From the IMG/VR virus record IMGVR_UViG_3300046336_000105, positions 1 through 21,442 of that record: a stretch of 21,442 nt of DNA; one strand, given 5' to 3'. Under the pieces are notes generated by a model that was not told the DNA's origin, ran no database searches, and was given only the letters and a program-made list of their open reading frames with translations. The DNA comes from a virus. The translations under genes were made by a program, and so were the position numbers. Below are positions 1 through 9,042 of the stretch, in pieces (the stretch's first letter is position 1; each line of letters starts with the position of its first letter).

Positions 1-3000
1 ATAAAAACATTGCAGTATCTGTTATATTTTTTAATATACGTCCGAACATCTCTCCCCAACTTTCGCCATCTTTTTTGAGCATTAAAAATAATGCTGCACC
101 AATAACTGCAATTGAACCTATAATTAAAGCAAATGGACTTAGAATTGTAGTGATAAAAGTTCCAAACATTGACATAGCAGCTGGAATCATTGCCATAAAT
201 CCGGCAAATCCATTTTTTAAAGATCCCATAATTTTATCTGCACCAACGCCAGGTAAACTTTTTAATCCTTTAATTTTATTTCCTAGTGATGCTCGTCTAA
301 TATCTTTACCTTTTTTAAATTTACCTTTTCCATCTTTTTCATATTCGCCTCCACCAAAATCTAAATCTGGAATTAATGATTCGGCAGCAACCATAGCAGC
401 AAGTTTTAAGTTTGGCATTATAGATTTTTTTACAGATGATAATTTATTGCCAGCACCTTTAGCTCCGCCTTTTAATACATCTTTAGCTTTTTCACTTCCA
501 AATAAGCCAGCGGTTAAATAATTATCACCAAGCGCTCCTAAAAATCCACCAAAACCTTTAGCTCCGCCCTTTAACTTATCTTTAAAAGTTCTTTTACTTG
601 GTCCATCATCTAAACTATCAGCTCCAATTCCAGTTGTTTTTACAAATAAATTTCTCCTTTCTGATAATGCTTCAAGTGCGCTTGGTTCATTTTTTGCAAT
701 TGTTGAAAAGAAACTAGAATTATCTGGCCTACCAGTACTAAAATCAACAGCATTAGATATAGTTTCAATGGATTTTTTTAATTTCTTATTGCCTATATTG
801 TCTTTAATTCCAGAAATATCGTTAATACTATCAGCTGCATCTGCCATTTTATCAGCCGCACTTGCAACATTATTAGATCCAAATTTACCACTTTGTCTAG
901 ACCCGCCAAAAGCATTTTCATTTGAACCAGATACTCCAAGTGCATCGCTAACAATATCAGTTATTGATTCATGTCCTTTACTTCTAGACATTTGACTGTT
1001 AATGCTATCAGATCCAACTCCAACACTTGTTGCTATAGCTTGTGTAATTTTATTGTTATTTGTGCTTTCTTTAATTACATCTGATAAATCACCAATTGAT
1101 TTGCCACTTGTATTATGAAAATCAATACTATCACCAAAACTAATCTTGCCTCGACTCGCAGAATCTCCAACGGTTTCTTCAGCAAATTCAGCAAGAACTT
1201 CTTTCATAAAGTTCTTTTTTGAAGACTTAGAACTGGGAGTGTTTGGAGATGTAGAGTTTCCAGTTACAGCATCAATTATATTGTCTGATTTATTAAATAA
1301 ATGTCTAACTTTTGAAACGCCTTCAGATGCGTGCATCATTGCAGTTCCAAGAAACGCAAACGATGAATACAAGCCCATAGTTATGTTTTTAACAAATAAC
1401 ATACCAAGACCAAGTGGAGTTAATATCATTGATATGGCAGATATGTGCGCAACAGTTTGTCCAAGGTCTTGCATACTCTTACCTTCACCAAAAACATTAA
1501 AAAATTTTGACGTTTCTTCATACATTTTTTTAGCAACGTCAACAACGTCTTCAATACCTTGCCTAAAACCAATTATAAAATCTAATGTATCACCCCAAAC
1601 TCTATCTCCCAGTAATAGTTTTGCGGTTTTAATGTCTCCGTTTGCAACCTCAAGAGCTGTATTATAATCAAGAAATAAACCAACAAAATCTTCAAATTTA
1701 TCAGCAACTTTAGTTAACCATTTAAATAACCCCATATCAGTTATAAGTTGTCCAACAGATATACTTATAGATTCAAATCCAGATTTAAGTTTTTCGACTT
1801 GTCCAGTATAAGATTTAAGTCGTTCTCTTTCCATTTGAGCGGCATAACCTTTTATTTTTTCAAACTCCATAAACTCTTGTCTTGATTTCTCAAGCTCTTC
1901 AGGATCAATTGAAAGTATACGACTTAAGAATCGACGACCACGAGTTTCTGCAACCTCTTTAATAACTTTTTCCCTATCTTCTATATTTAATTTGCTAAAT
2001 CCTTGTCTTAAACTTGAAAGAACATCAAAAATATTTTTTCTATATAATGGATTTCCTTTTTGATCTCGCGCATATAAATCGGTTCCAAGTTTTTTCTTCA
2101 TAACTTCTTGAGCATCGCTACTTGACATTATACGTTCAATGAATTGGTTCATTGAAGTTCCTGAAGTTGACGCGCTCATACCGAAATCTCGCATCTTACC
2201 AGTAAAAAACGTTTGTTCTTCAAGTGTCATACCATAATCTTTTGCAGTTGAACCTGCATAGTTCATAGATATAATTAAGTCTTTTACATCAGAGTTAGTT
2301 TTATTTGCAGTAAACGATAAAGTATCGACAACTTTATTTAATGCTTCTATACTATCTCCAACTCTAAAAGTATTTTTTGCAGCAATCATTGCCGCTGCCG
2401 CATCTTCCATTGTCATGTCGTTAGCTGAAGCCATATTAATAACGCTTGGAGCTACATTTAATAATTTTTGACCTTGATAACCAGCTTTAGCTAAGATGAT
2501 TTGAGCCTTACCAACTTCAGTTGGAGAATAACGACTTGACATACCTAAACTAATAGCTTGCTTTTTATAATGATTTGCAAAACTATCTAACGTTTTTGCG
2601 CGAAGATCAGCCATAACTTGGTCAAATTGCGCAAAACTTTTAGTTGCTTTAAATCCAACATAAGCACCTGGAAGTCCTGCTGTTGCTAAACCCATAGATA
2701 TATTTTGTTGATGCATCGCAAGGCTTCTAGCTTTTGCAGACATCTTTGCATTTACACGTTCAATTTCTCTGGGAGTTTTATGAATATATTGAATAAATTT
2801 TTCTTGATTCCTTCGCATATTGCTCAACATTCTATTTTGATGAGCTGCAATATCAGCTTCATGTCTTTTAAGTTTAGAACTCATAGTTCCAACAACTTTA
2901 TCAATATTATTAACCATTGTTGGCATTTGTTGACTCATAATTTTTAGCCGTTTAGATATTTTTTCTAATACAGATGTCATTCCATCTTTAATGTTGATTG

Positions 3001-3022
3001 CACCGTTTAGTATTTGTGACAT
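1..3022 (-). CDS. Phage tail tape measure protein, N-terminal 1007 codons (runs off window start)
   Basis: I translated the minus strand from ATG at 3022 to the window edge and found no stop, so the C-terminus is missing. The protein sets tail length and lies inside the tail tube. Residues about 30-105 are helical and charged. Residues about 125-390 look like the TP901-type tape-measure core: the stretch SPTEVGKAQIILAKAGYQ (about 166-183) is followed by an Ala-rich helix and a GSTAKDYGM-type segment. A long hydrophobic stretch near residues 525-560 and a pair of likely membrane helices at about 936-981 fit a protein that may contact the host membrane. Between them is a Gly/Ser/Lys-rich linker with KGGAKG repeated. 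Its position directly after tube and chaperone genes is the normal order. The start has only a weak Shine-Dalgarno (GAG just before ATG). Confidence 0.93.
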   Translation of the reverse strand, partial: MSQILNGAINIKDGMTSVLEKISKRLKIMSQQMPTMVNNIDKVVGTMSSKLKRHEADIAAHQNRMLSNMRRNQEKFIQYIHKTPREIERVNAKMSAKARSLAMHQQNISMGLATAGLPGAYVGFKATKSFAQFDQVMADLRAKTLDSFANHYKKQAISLGMSSRYSPTEVGKAQIILAKAGYQGQKLLNVAPSVINMASANDMTMEDAAAAMIAAKNTFRVGDSIEALNKVVDTLSFTANKTNSDVKDLIISMNYAGSTAKDYGMTLEEQTFFTGKMRDFGMSASTSGTSMNQFIERIMSSSDAQEVMKKKLGTDLYARDQKGNPLYRKNIFDVLSSLRQGFSKLNIEDREKVIKEVAETRGRRFLSRILSIDPEELEKSRQEFMEFEKIKGYAAQMERERLKSYTGQVEKLKSGFESISISVGQLITDMGLFKWLTKVADKFEDFVGLFLDYNTALEVANGDIKTAKLLLGDRVWGDTLDFIIGFRQGIEDVVDVAKKMYEETSKFFNVFGEGKSMQDLGQTVAHISAISMILTPLGLGMLFVKNITMGLYSSFAFLGTAMMHASEGVSKVRHLFNKSDNIIDAVTGNSTSPNTPSSKSSKKNFMKEVLAEFAEETVGDSASRGKISFGDSIDFHNTSGKSIGDLSDVIKESTNNNKITQAIATSVGVGSDSINSQMSRSKGHESITDIVSDALGVSGSNENAFGGSRQSGKFGSNNVASAADKMADAADSINDISGIKDNIGNKKLKKSIETISNAVDFSTGRPDNSSFFSTIAKNEPSALEALSERRNLFVKTTGIGADSLDDGPSKRTFKDKLKGGAKGFGGFLGALGDNYLTAGLFGSEKAKDVLKGGAKGAGNKLSSVKKSIMPNLKLAAMVAAESLIPDLDFGGGEYEKDGKGKFKKGKDIRRASLGNKIKGLKSLPGVGADKIMGSLKNGFAGFMAMIPAAMSMFGTFITTILSPFALIIGSIAVIGAALFLMLKKDGESWGEMFGRILKNITDTAMFL

Positions 3023-3083
3023 TTTCTCATTTTATTTCTATAGTTCCCAGTTAAGAACTTATTGTTTAAAAACCTTGTGTTTG

Positions 3084-3110
3084 CAAAAAAAATAAGAGCT
3101 ATAAGCTTAG
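3084..3110 (-). terminator. Weak hairpin plus U8 between chaperone and tape measure genes
   Basis: On the minus strand AGCT-TAT-AGCT, extendable with a bulge, is followed by CTTA and eight T residues. It lies between the stop of the frameshifted chaperone (3127) and the tape measure ATG (3022). The stem is short, so this is at best a leaky terminator or attenuator. Confidence 0.25.
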
Positions 3111-3126
3111 AGGTACAACAACAAGT

Positions 3127-4229
3127 TTATAGTTGTATACGTCGCGCTTCTAGCTCTTTTTTGGTTAATTCTATTATTTTTGGAATCTTATAATCTATTT
3201 CTTTATCTGACATTTGAAATATATCTAATAAAGAATGGTTTCCATATTTTATTAAAACTATTTCTCTTTCCCATAACTCCTCAAGAGTAAATACATGAAA
3301 CAAATTACTTAATACATTTATAAATCTTGGGTTTTTTAGATTAAAAAACTTGCATCATACCATGGTAGATAGTGCATAAACTTGGTTTGTAATTCTTGAT
3401 CTTCAAATTCAACAATCATATTAATTCCAGTATAGTGTTTAGCTAATTGTTCTCGCATTTTTTTTAAGTCATTTAAACATAATTTATTTAACTCTGAACT
3501 ATTTATAATAACTTTAGAAGTTTGCAGCTCTGGAACATAGTAAATTGAACTTGATAAATATGAAATAGGATCATAATTACTTTTATCTGAATTGCCTGAA
3601 AATGGAGTATCAGCAATTTGATTAAAAGCACAAGGACCAAGAATCATAAATGTAACTTGTTTGCCTCGAATATTAATTGGTCGATGTAATTTATAATAAA
3701 ACAATGAATCTTCTTGTTTGTCTGAACCTGTAAATTCAATTTGTCGTAAATCAAATTCAACTGGTACCACTCGTTCGTTATCAGTTTCAATGCTAACACT
3801 CATAATCTCGCCGCGCGAAGCAATATGTAAAAGAATATAAGCAAGAAGAACGTCTGTTTCATGATGTGAAGCAATAAAATTCTTTCGTTCGCTTTCTTTC
3901 ATTGCTTCTTTATAACCGTTACCACTTGCTGCTGGAAGCCATAGGTCCTTTCCAGCAAATTTAATACACATAAACTGGAGGATATATAGAATCTTCTTAA
4001 ATAACTTTCCACCTTCAAAATCATCTTTTACTTTTTGAGACCCAAGTAATGAAGCTAAGTCGCGATGAGTTGCGCCGTTCCAATCCTTAAATACAATTTC
4101 TTTATTTTCCGCAAAGAACAACTGTTCGCCATGATCTTTAATAGTTGTTACAATTTGCTTATAAAACTCTGGGTCTTTATCTGCAAACTTAGTTGTCCAA
4201 TCAGTATCTTCGGTAAATTTTTCTAACAT
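3127..4229 (-). CDS. Tail assembly chaperone, long (GT-like) product made by -1 ribosomal frameshift
   Basis: Ribosomes that slip back one base at T TTT TTA (3342-3348) leave the 297-residue frame after Leu296 and read 71 more codons (AAT CTA AAA AAC CCA ...) to TAA at 3127-3129. This gives a fusion of about 367 residues. The -1 frame is closed by TGA at 3355-3357 and has no ATG until 28 codons from its end, so it is hard to express in any other way. The extension is rich in charged residues and ends KKELEARRIQL. Frameshifted chaperones sit just before the tape measure gene in many tailed phages (lambda G/GT is the model), where the long form binds the tape measure protein and the short form recruits tube subunits. 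The site is seen directly; the function is inferred from position. Confidence 0.82.
3336..4229 (-). CDS. Tail assembly chaperone, short (G-like) product
   Basis: This 297-residue frame lies between the tail tube and tape measure genes, the position of lambda G, PBSX XkdN and P2 E. I do not recognise a sequence family. It is soluble-looking, acidic and mixed alpha/beta, with no signal peptide or membrane segment, and is long for a tail chaperone (many are 100-200 residues). Translation ends at TAA 3336-3338, two codons after a T TTT TTA heptamer. ATG 4229 has only a poor ribosome-binding site (AAAGATACTAAAATG), which suits a protein needed in smaller amounts than the tube. The assignment rests on gene order plus the frameshift signal. 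Confidence 0.75.
   Translation of the reverse strand: MLEKFTEDTDWTTKFADKDPEFYKQIVTTIKDHGEQLFFAENKEIVFKDWNGATHRDLASLLGSQKVKDDFEGGKLFKKILYILQFMCIKFAGKDLWLPAASGNGYKEAMKESERKNFIASHHETDVLLAYILLHIASRGEIMSVSIETDNERVVPVEFDLRQIEFTGSDKQEDSLFYYKLHRPINIRGKQVTFMILGPCAFNQIADTPFSGNSDKSNYDPISYLSSSIYYVPELQTSKVIINSSELNKLCLNDLKKMREQLAKHYTGINMIVEFEDQELQTKFMHYLPWYDASFLI
3342..3348 (-). other. -1 frameshift slippery heptamer T TTT TTA
   Basis: In the reading frame of the 297-residue protein the codons are AGT TTT TTA ATC TAA, so the heptamer has the right phase (X XXY YYZ). Starting 11 nt downstream, CAAGA (3329-3325) can pair with TCTTG (3286-3282). Inside that, TAAATGTAT can pair with ATGTATTTA over 9 bp with two wobbles, giving a candidate stimulatory stem. 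Confidence 0.82.
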
Positions 4230-4272
4230 TTTAGTATCTTTTTTTGTGGTTGTGGTTAATTGTTTAAAAGTT

Positions 4273-4308
4273 CAGTTTTTTATGTTCAATTGAACAAACG
4301 ACAAACTG
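4273..4308. promoter_or_regulatory. Nested inverted repeat with 14-bp palindrome upstream of chaperone gene
   Basis: TGTTCAATTGAACA (4283-4296) is a perfect palindrome, flanked by CAGTTT (4273-4278) and AAACTG (4303-4308). It lies in the 113-nt gap between tube and chaperone genes, beside an AT-only tract (4325-4351) that holds several TATAAT-like boxes on the minus strand. It could be an operator, an mRNA hairpin or a processing site. No U-tract follows it, so it is not a standard terminator. Confidence 0.3.
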
Positions 4309-4342
4309 CAACGTTAATTTTTTTATACTATATTATATTATA

Positions 4343-4807
4343 TTATAATATGCTACATTCGTCATATGAAATTTTATAAGTTACTTCTGTCATTTTATCG
4401 GCACCTTGCATATCGAAATCAGGCTCAGTTCTTTCGAAGATAAAACAATTTAAGAATTGTATAGATCGCTTTTTAATTCCTGAGTTTGAAATTTGTGTAA
4501 TTACTAATGGTATATGTGTGGCCGCTAATAATCCAGGAGTTTTACCGCTTGAAGTTAATGCAAACCAAGAATCAAGTATCACAAGATTATCGCTATTGGA
4601 TGAGAATGTTAAATCTAATTCACCAGATTCAATAACTGTAGACGAAGCAACTGAAAAATCAGGAAGGTCAACTTTTTTTACTTTTCTTGATCCTTGTGAA
4701 ATTTTAATACAATCACTAATTGGTTCCTTAAACCCTTCAAATCCAACTGAAAGTATATACGAATCTTGTCTAAAAATATCTTTTCCAATTTTACCTGTAA
4801 ATGCCAT
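4343..4807 (-). CDS. Contractile tail tube protein (T4 gp19 / XkdM type)
   Basis: This 154-residue protein has the size and look of a tail tube subunit: it starts MAFTGKIGKDIFRQDSY, is beta-rich throughout, and ends with a KMTEVTYKISYD-like strand typical of tube proteins. It would form the inner rings that the sheath surrounds and through which DNA passes. It follows the sheath gene, as expected for a myovirus. AAAGGATAAAATG gives a near-ideal ribosome-binding site, fitting a high copy number. No terminator is clear after it, but a palindromic element lies downstream before the chaperone gene. Confidence 0.85.
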   Translation of the reverse strand: MAFTGKIGKDIFRQDSYILSVGFEGFKEPISDCIKISQGSRKVKKVDLPDFSVASSTVIESGELDLTFSSNSDNLVILDSWFALTSSGKTPGLLAATHIPLVITQISNSGIKKRSIQFLNCFIFERTEPDFDMQGADKMTEVTYKISYDECSIL

Positions 4808-4842
4808 TTTATCCTTTATTTATCTTTCTATTATTTTGTTGA

Positions 4843-7122
4843 TTATGTTCCAACCTTGACACCTTTTTTGCCAAGGGAGAAAATTAACTTTTCAATAGCA
4901 TTTGTTACAGCAACTTCAATATACACATGAGTTTCTCCAGAACCTTTAGTAATGGCATTATTATTTGTTGCATCAATTACAATAATTGCGGCATCGGAAA
5001 ATGAATAAGCATCATCTAAATGTTTACTTTTATATTGAATAAAGAAATAGTTAGTAAGTTCTGAAAGGAGAGCTGAGTATGTTACAAGGTTATTTGGCTT
5101 AAATATAAACCCTAAGTAATTCTCTCGTAAGTAATGGGTCCAATGCATCATTTGAATATAAACAGATGCAGATTTATTTTCTTCTACTGAACTTGTGGTT
5201 TTATTACCCCAAACAACATAACGTCCGCCAACCTTCTTAATGCAGTTAATTCCTCGTGGATATAAGTATTCTTGATCTAATTCTTTATTTAGTGGCAATT
5301 TAACAATATCGTTAAGGGCAAAACTAATACCAGCAGCTGGAGAGGTATATCCTTTTTTGTTATTTGAATAAGCTGCTTCAAATCCAAGAATCATTGGATT
5401 CAAAGATACAAGTTTGAGTTTTGCATTTGACTTTGGGTCGGCAATATAAACTTGTGAAGGAACATGCATAATATAACCATCTTGGCGACCAACAGAATCA
5501 ACTACAAACGCTTCAATAGAAGTTTCTGTATTCTTTGAAATGTCAACTTCACCGTAATACGAGTAACCTTTAGAATAAGTAAAATCAATGAACGCTTTTT
5601 GTACAGTTGCAGAATAAACACCGGGAGTTGCGAACTTAATAATTCCGTAATTTTCATTATAGAATTTATTAAATGTAGATGTATTAATATCTGCATGTTT
5701 CGTGTAATCAGCATCAACTACATTTGCATGACCATCTCTACCAAGTTCCAATGCATTTGTACAACTAATAGCAATTTGCGGTGTTGCACCAGCACCAGAT
5801 AAATCAGCGGCCATATCAAAACCAGGATAAATAGTAATGATTTCAAACGTATTACTTTGAACCTTATAAAATAATCGTTTATTCCCAGTTACATCAGGAT
5901 AGATTTCATGATCTTTAAGAGCATTTAATTTAAGTGGATTAACATAAATAGCAACAGTATCGGCAGCAACTAACGGAGAACCACCGCTTGTAACAGTAAA
6001 CGCTGGAACCCATTTGTTGACAGTTACTGGAGTAAATGCAACACCGTTAGTGCCAGGACCTAATGTTCCGAACTTATCGCTTGTAGCAATAAAAGCCGTT
6101 GCGCTTGAATAAGTTAGTGTAATAACTTGAGTTTCGGTTACTGAGTTACAGGTAAGGGCTAATGTTGGGTTACCAGCAATACTGTTAATTGTATAATTAA
6201 ATAATTTTGGCTTAACTGTAAGTGCAGTTAAATCAGTTGATTTTGTATATTCAGAAAAATAGTTAGCTGGACGAATTGATTCATCTTCTCGACCACCAGT
6301 CCAAGTGTCTACAGCTTCAACATAGTAGTTCGAAGCATCATCATTAATGACACTTGCCCAGTACTTTTTATCAGCAATATCAAACGAAATATTTTCAAAT
6401 ACTTTAACGATTGCATTGTCTAAATAAACATTGAGCGTAAAGTATTTTGGTTGGTCATTATTTGGAATAACTTTATAAGTTAAACCGTTTGCACCAGAAT
6501 CAAGTGTAAGATAAAATTTCTTAGAACTTGATACACCATAATCTGTTTTCATTTTCGAATCAGCATAAACTGTTAGTACGCCGGCGGTTGTGTTAGAAAC
6601 AACAACATAAGATTTTCCAGCAATACCATCAAACTCTAACTTTGCACCCTTCCATTCATCTTTCTTCCAAGTAACAACGCCAGTCGTAAGAGTTGTTTCA
6701 GTTAAATCTCCAGAAACAGAAAAATCGCTTGCATGTTTCTTAGAATGTCCACCCCAACGTCCACCGTCTTTTGCTTTGAGTTTTCCAAGTGGAGTATTTT
6801 TTACTTTACGAGCGTATAAAGTTGCCTCAGAAGGGTTTTCAGTTCCGTCTGTTACTCGACAAACAATAACTCCACCGTTTCCGCCACTGTATTTAAAATG
6901 ATGTTCTAATCCTAACGGGAGTTGTCCATCATCAATTAAATTTCCAAAAATAGTTCTATAATCATTTGCAAAACATACTGTCGCTTTACCTACAGGACCA
7001 CGTTGTGTTAATCCAGTATAAGCAGTCCAACCAAAACTTGCTGCGGTTGGAGAAGAAATTGAATCTCTAATTCTTACTTGACTACCTGGCGCATTTATTG
7101 CACCAAAAACTTTTTCTACCAT
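4843..7122 (-). CDS. Contractile tail sheath protein, enlarged
   Basis: The 759-residue protein begins like tail sheaths: a PGSQVRIRDS segment near residue 12, then GWTAYTGLTQRGPVGK (31-46), YRTIFG (55-60) and an RVTDGTE strand (about 89-95). The end also fits: SVYIQMMHWTHYLREN, then an aromatic-rich helix region and a beta C-terminus. Sheath subunits polymerise around the tube and contract during injection. At 759 residues it is longer than T4 gp18 (659) and many PBSX-type sheaths; the extra length falls in a Thr/Ser/Gly-rich, beta-looking middle (about 100-500), probably surface domains. The start has AAGGAATAATAAGCAAATG. The next gene upstream ends 8 nt before this ATG, so both are in one transcript. 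Confidence 0.92.
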   Translation of the reverse strand: MVEKVFGAINAPGSQVRIRDSISSPTAASFGWTAYTGLTQRGPVGKATVCFANDYRTIFGNLIDDGQLPLGLEHHFKYSGGNGGVIVCRVTDGTENPSEATLYARKVKNTPLGKLKAKDGGRWGGHSKKHASDFSVSGDLTETTLTTGVVTWKKDEWKGAKLEFDGIAGKSYVVVSNTTAGVLTVYADSKMKTDYGVSSSKKFYLTLDSGANGLTYKVIPNNDQPKYFTLNVYLDNAIVKVFENISFDIADKKYWASVINDDASNYYVEAVDTWTGGREDESIRPANYFSEYTKSTDLTALTVKPKLFNYTINSIAGNPTLALTCNSVTETQVITLTYSSATAFIATSDKFGTLGPGTNGVAFTPVTVNKWVPAFTVTSGGSPLVAADTVAIYVNPLKLNALKDHEIYPDVTGNKRLFYKVQSNTFEIITIYPGFDMAADLSGAGATPQIAISCTNALELGRDGHANVVDADYTKHADINTSTFNKFYNENYGIIKFATPGVYSATVQKAFIDFTYSKGYSYYGEVDISKNTETSIEAFVVDSVGRQDGYIMHVPSQVYIADPKSNAKLKLVSLNPMILGFEAAYSNNKKGYTSPAAGISFALNDIVKLPLNKELDQEYLYPRGINCIKKVGGRYVVWGNKTTSSVEENKSASVYIQMMHWTHYLRENYLGFIFKPNNLVTYSALLSELTNYFFIQYKSKHLDDAYSFSDAAIIVIDATNNNAITKGSGETHVYIEVAVTNAIEKLIFSLGKKGVKVGT

Positions 7123-7129
7123 TTGCTTA

Positions 7130-8374
7130 TTATTCCTTTTTCTTTAAATCGTAATTTAATGTTTTTACAACTACTTCTTGATAAGAATCTAATTCGTACA
7201 ATATCACATTTTGTATTTGAATTCTAATTATTCCATGTCTTACATCAGACATGCTGGGAATTGTTCCGTCGTCAAAACCTGTTATTTGTAACATATCATG
7301 TTCTTCATCCATTCCCCAAGTTTTGAGCATTATATTCTCTCGTATCCATTTTTGAAATCCTTCTTTTAGATATAAATAATCATAATTTGATTTTACGTCA
7401 ACAAATGCTTGGAATTCATAGTCACAAGTCTTAGGAAAATAGCTTACATAACCTTCACCTGTATCATTGTTAAAAATACTAATACCATATTTATGAGAGC
7501 CATAATGAGTAATCATTTCTTGAAAATCAAATACAGTGATTGAAGGTATTGAGGCTATTTCATAATAATCAACACTTTTAGATACTTGGACCGTAGGGTT
7601 ATATTTAAAATAAATTATTAATTTACAATTAGTAGAAATAGAAGAATTTAGTTGACATTCTCCAGTAACTGAATTGTAAGACGAAAATAAATTAGTAATT
7701 TCGTTTTCATCAACTGTTAAATTGTAAACTTCAAAAGGTGTTGCGTTTTTGTATAATCTTTGAGATTCGTCTATCAAACTAATCATATTAAATTTTGAAC
7801 CTATAAAATTATCCATAATAACTCTAGATTGCCCTTGACATTCAGTTTCTAGTTTATTACAAAAAGTCTTATATAAATAATCTTCAGTGTGATTTAAGTT
7901 ACATTGACATAAAATTCTAATATCACTTAATTCAACTTTAGTTCCAATAATATAATTTACATCTTTTTCAACCTTAATTATAAAACCTATTTTTTTATTT
8001 GCTGGGAATGTGAATAAATTTAAGTTCTCACAAGCTTGTTTTTCGGTGCAAAACAATGAGTTGCTAATTTGCCAACTTGTGCCATTAAAATAATATTCGT
8101 TAGAATCGGTATAAACTCTTATTGAAACTTTTATAAAATCTTCTGTTACATTTATTTTCTTTCTTGTTAATTCAGAAAAAATACTCTGTAACATGAGTAT
8201 TTTTTTACAAGCATTGAGTTGATATAATCTAGTTTTAATTAAAAAGGAATTTTTCGTAAGGTCTAATGATATGTTTGTTTTGTTAATTTTAGAATTAGTA
8301 TCTAATTGAACAATATTTCCAGAACTAAATTCATTATAATTTGTGTTGAATATTTTTATAATTTTTCTGTTCAT
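7130..8374 (-). CDS. Unknown protein in the neck / tail terminator position
   Basis: I do not recognise a family for this 414-residue protein. It lies between the tail-completion gene and the sheath, where contractile phages encode tail terminator or neck proteins. The ATG overlaps the upstream stop (TAATG), so translation is coupled. It is beta-rich, with Cys pairs such as CQC near residue 155 and further Cys at about 170 and 179. The C-terminal third (from about VFDFQEMITHYG) contains a WIRENIMLKTWGMDEEHDM segment that could be the conserved core, with the N-terminal two thirds as an added domain. No signal peptide or membrane helix is visible. A tail terminator role is an inference from order only. 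Confidence 0.6.
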   Translation of the reverse strand: MNRKIIKIFNTNYNEFSSGNIVQLDTNSKINKTNISLDLTKNSFLIKTRLYQLNACKKILMLQSIFSELTRKKINVTEDFIKVSIRVYTDSNEYYFNGTSWQISNSLFCTEKQACENLNLFTFPANKKIGFIIKVEKDVNYIIGTKVELSDIRILCQCNLNHTEDYLYKTFCNKLETECQGQSRVIMDNFIGSKFNMISLIDESQRLYKNATPFEVYNLTVDENEITNLFSSYNSVTGECQLNSSISTNCKLIIYFKYNPTVQVSKSVDYYEIASIPSITVFDFQEMITHYGSHKYGISIFNNDTGEGYVSYFPKTCDYEFQAFVDVKSNYDYLYLKEGFQKWIRENIMLKTWGMDEEHDMLQITGFDDGTIPSMSDVRHGIIRIQIQNVILYELDSYQEVVVKTLNYDLKKKE

Positions 8375-9042
8375 TATTTGGCACTTCCAGTCTTAATTGT
8401 TTTCATAGTTCTTTTTAATATTTTTGTCATTGTTTTTATCATAAATTTTTCTAGTTTTTTACTTTTAGTTAAAACATTCCAATAATTTCTTCTAGGTATA
8501 ATAATTTCAGTTGTAGTGTCTTTTAATGGATACCAAATTTTATTTTGTTTGTATAATTCGGCAGCCCTTCCAGATAATACAGAAGGATTTTCAATACCTT
8601 TTGAAACGTTTGAAAGTAATCTAAACATATTTCGCAAAGTCTCAGTTACCGGAATAACAATATCTTGAGTTGCTAGTTTTTTATAAATCCAATAATTAGG
8701 GTCTTTTTTATCAAGGTATATTTGCATGTCCATAAAATTAAGATTTGTTTTACATTTTACTTTTATCGCATTATAAATAAGATTCCCAGTATCTATTAAA
8801 GGTATATCATGCCCTTTAATTAATTTTGTGAGTTCTGAGTTTTTTGATGCCTTTTTTTTGTCATGCTTATATCTAGCGCCAGTTAATATTTGTTCAACTA
8901 TATTATCTAAATCTCTTGATATTTCAACATCCTCATCTATTTTATATTTTTTTGCGAGCTGGAAGTTTTTTCTAAGTTGTTGTGGTGTATATGAAAAACG
9001 ATCAAATGATATTCTCATAACTATATTAAAATATGTCCCCAT
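8374..9042 (-). CDS. Tail completion / virion morphogenesis protein (HK97 gp10-like)
   Basis: This 222-residue basic protein has the pattern of HK97 gp10 / Mu-type virion morphogenesis proteins: a helical N-terminus, a PLIDTGNL-IYNAI segment (about residues 80-92) and a late IIIPRRNYWNVL motif (about 179-190) followed by a Lys-rich helix. These proteins act at the head-tail interface or on the tail end. The start ATG lies just after GAGGAGTAA, so the ribosome-binding site overlaps the upstream stop and the two genes are coupled. The central region (about 60-160) is not diagnostic. Confidence 0.65.
   Translation of the reverse strand: MGTYFNIVMRISFDRFSYTPQQLRKNFQLAKKYKIDEDVEISRDLDNIVEQILTGARYKHDKKKASKNSELTKLIKGHDIPLIDTGNLIYNAIKVKCKTNLNFMDMQIYLDKKDPNYWIYKKLATQDIVIPVTETLRNMFRLLSNVSKGIENPSVLSGRAAELYKQNKIWYPLKDTTTEIIIPRRNYWNVLTKSKKLEKFMIKTMTKILKRTMKTIKTGSAK

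Noticed and set aside
75-2947. Several open frames on the plus strand opposite the tape measure gene
   Set aside because: They lie antisense to a long, convincing minus-strand gene and read as low-complexity Pro/Leu/Ser protein with no family pattern or ribosome-binding site.
3127-3213. Independent 28-codon gene from the Met inside the -1 frame
   Set aside because: No ribosome-binding site precedes it, and the in-phase slippery heptamer explains the whole 71-codon frame.
4325-4351. TATAA repeats as a strong promoter
   Set aside because: AT-only repeats give many -10 matches by chance and no -35 hexamer lies at the right distance; kept only as context of the palindrome entry.
7195-7215. A further TATCACATTTT-like match to the terL-flanking element
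   Set aside because: It lies inside a coding gene and lacks the TTATAAT part; expected by chance in AT-rich DNA.
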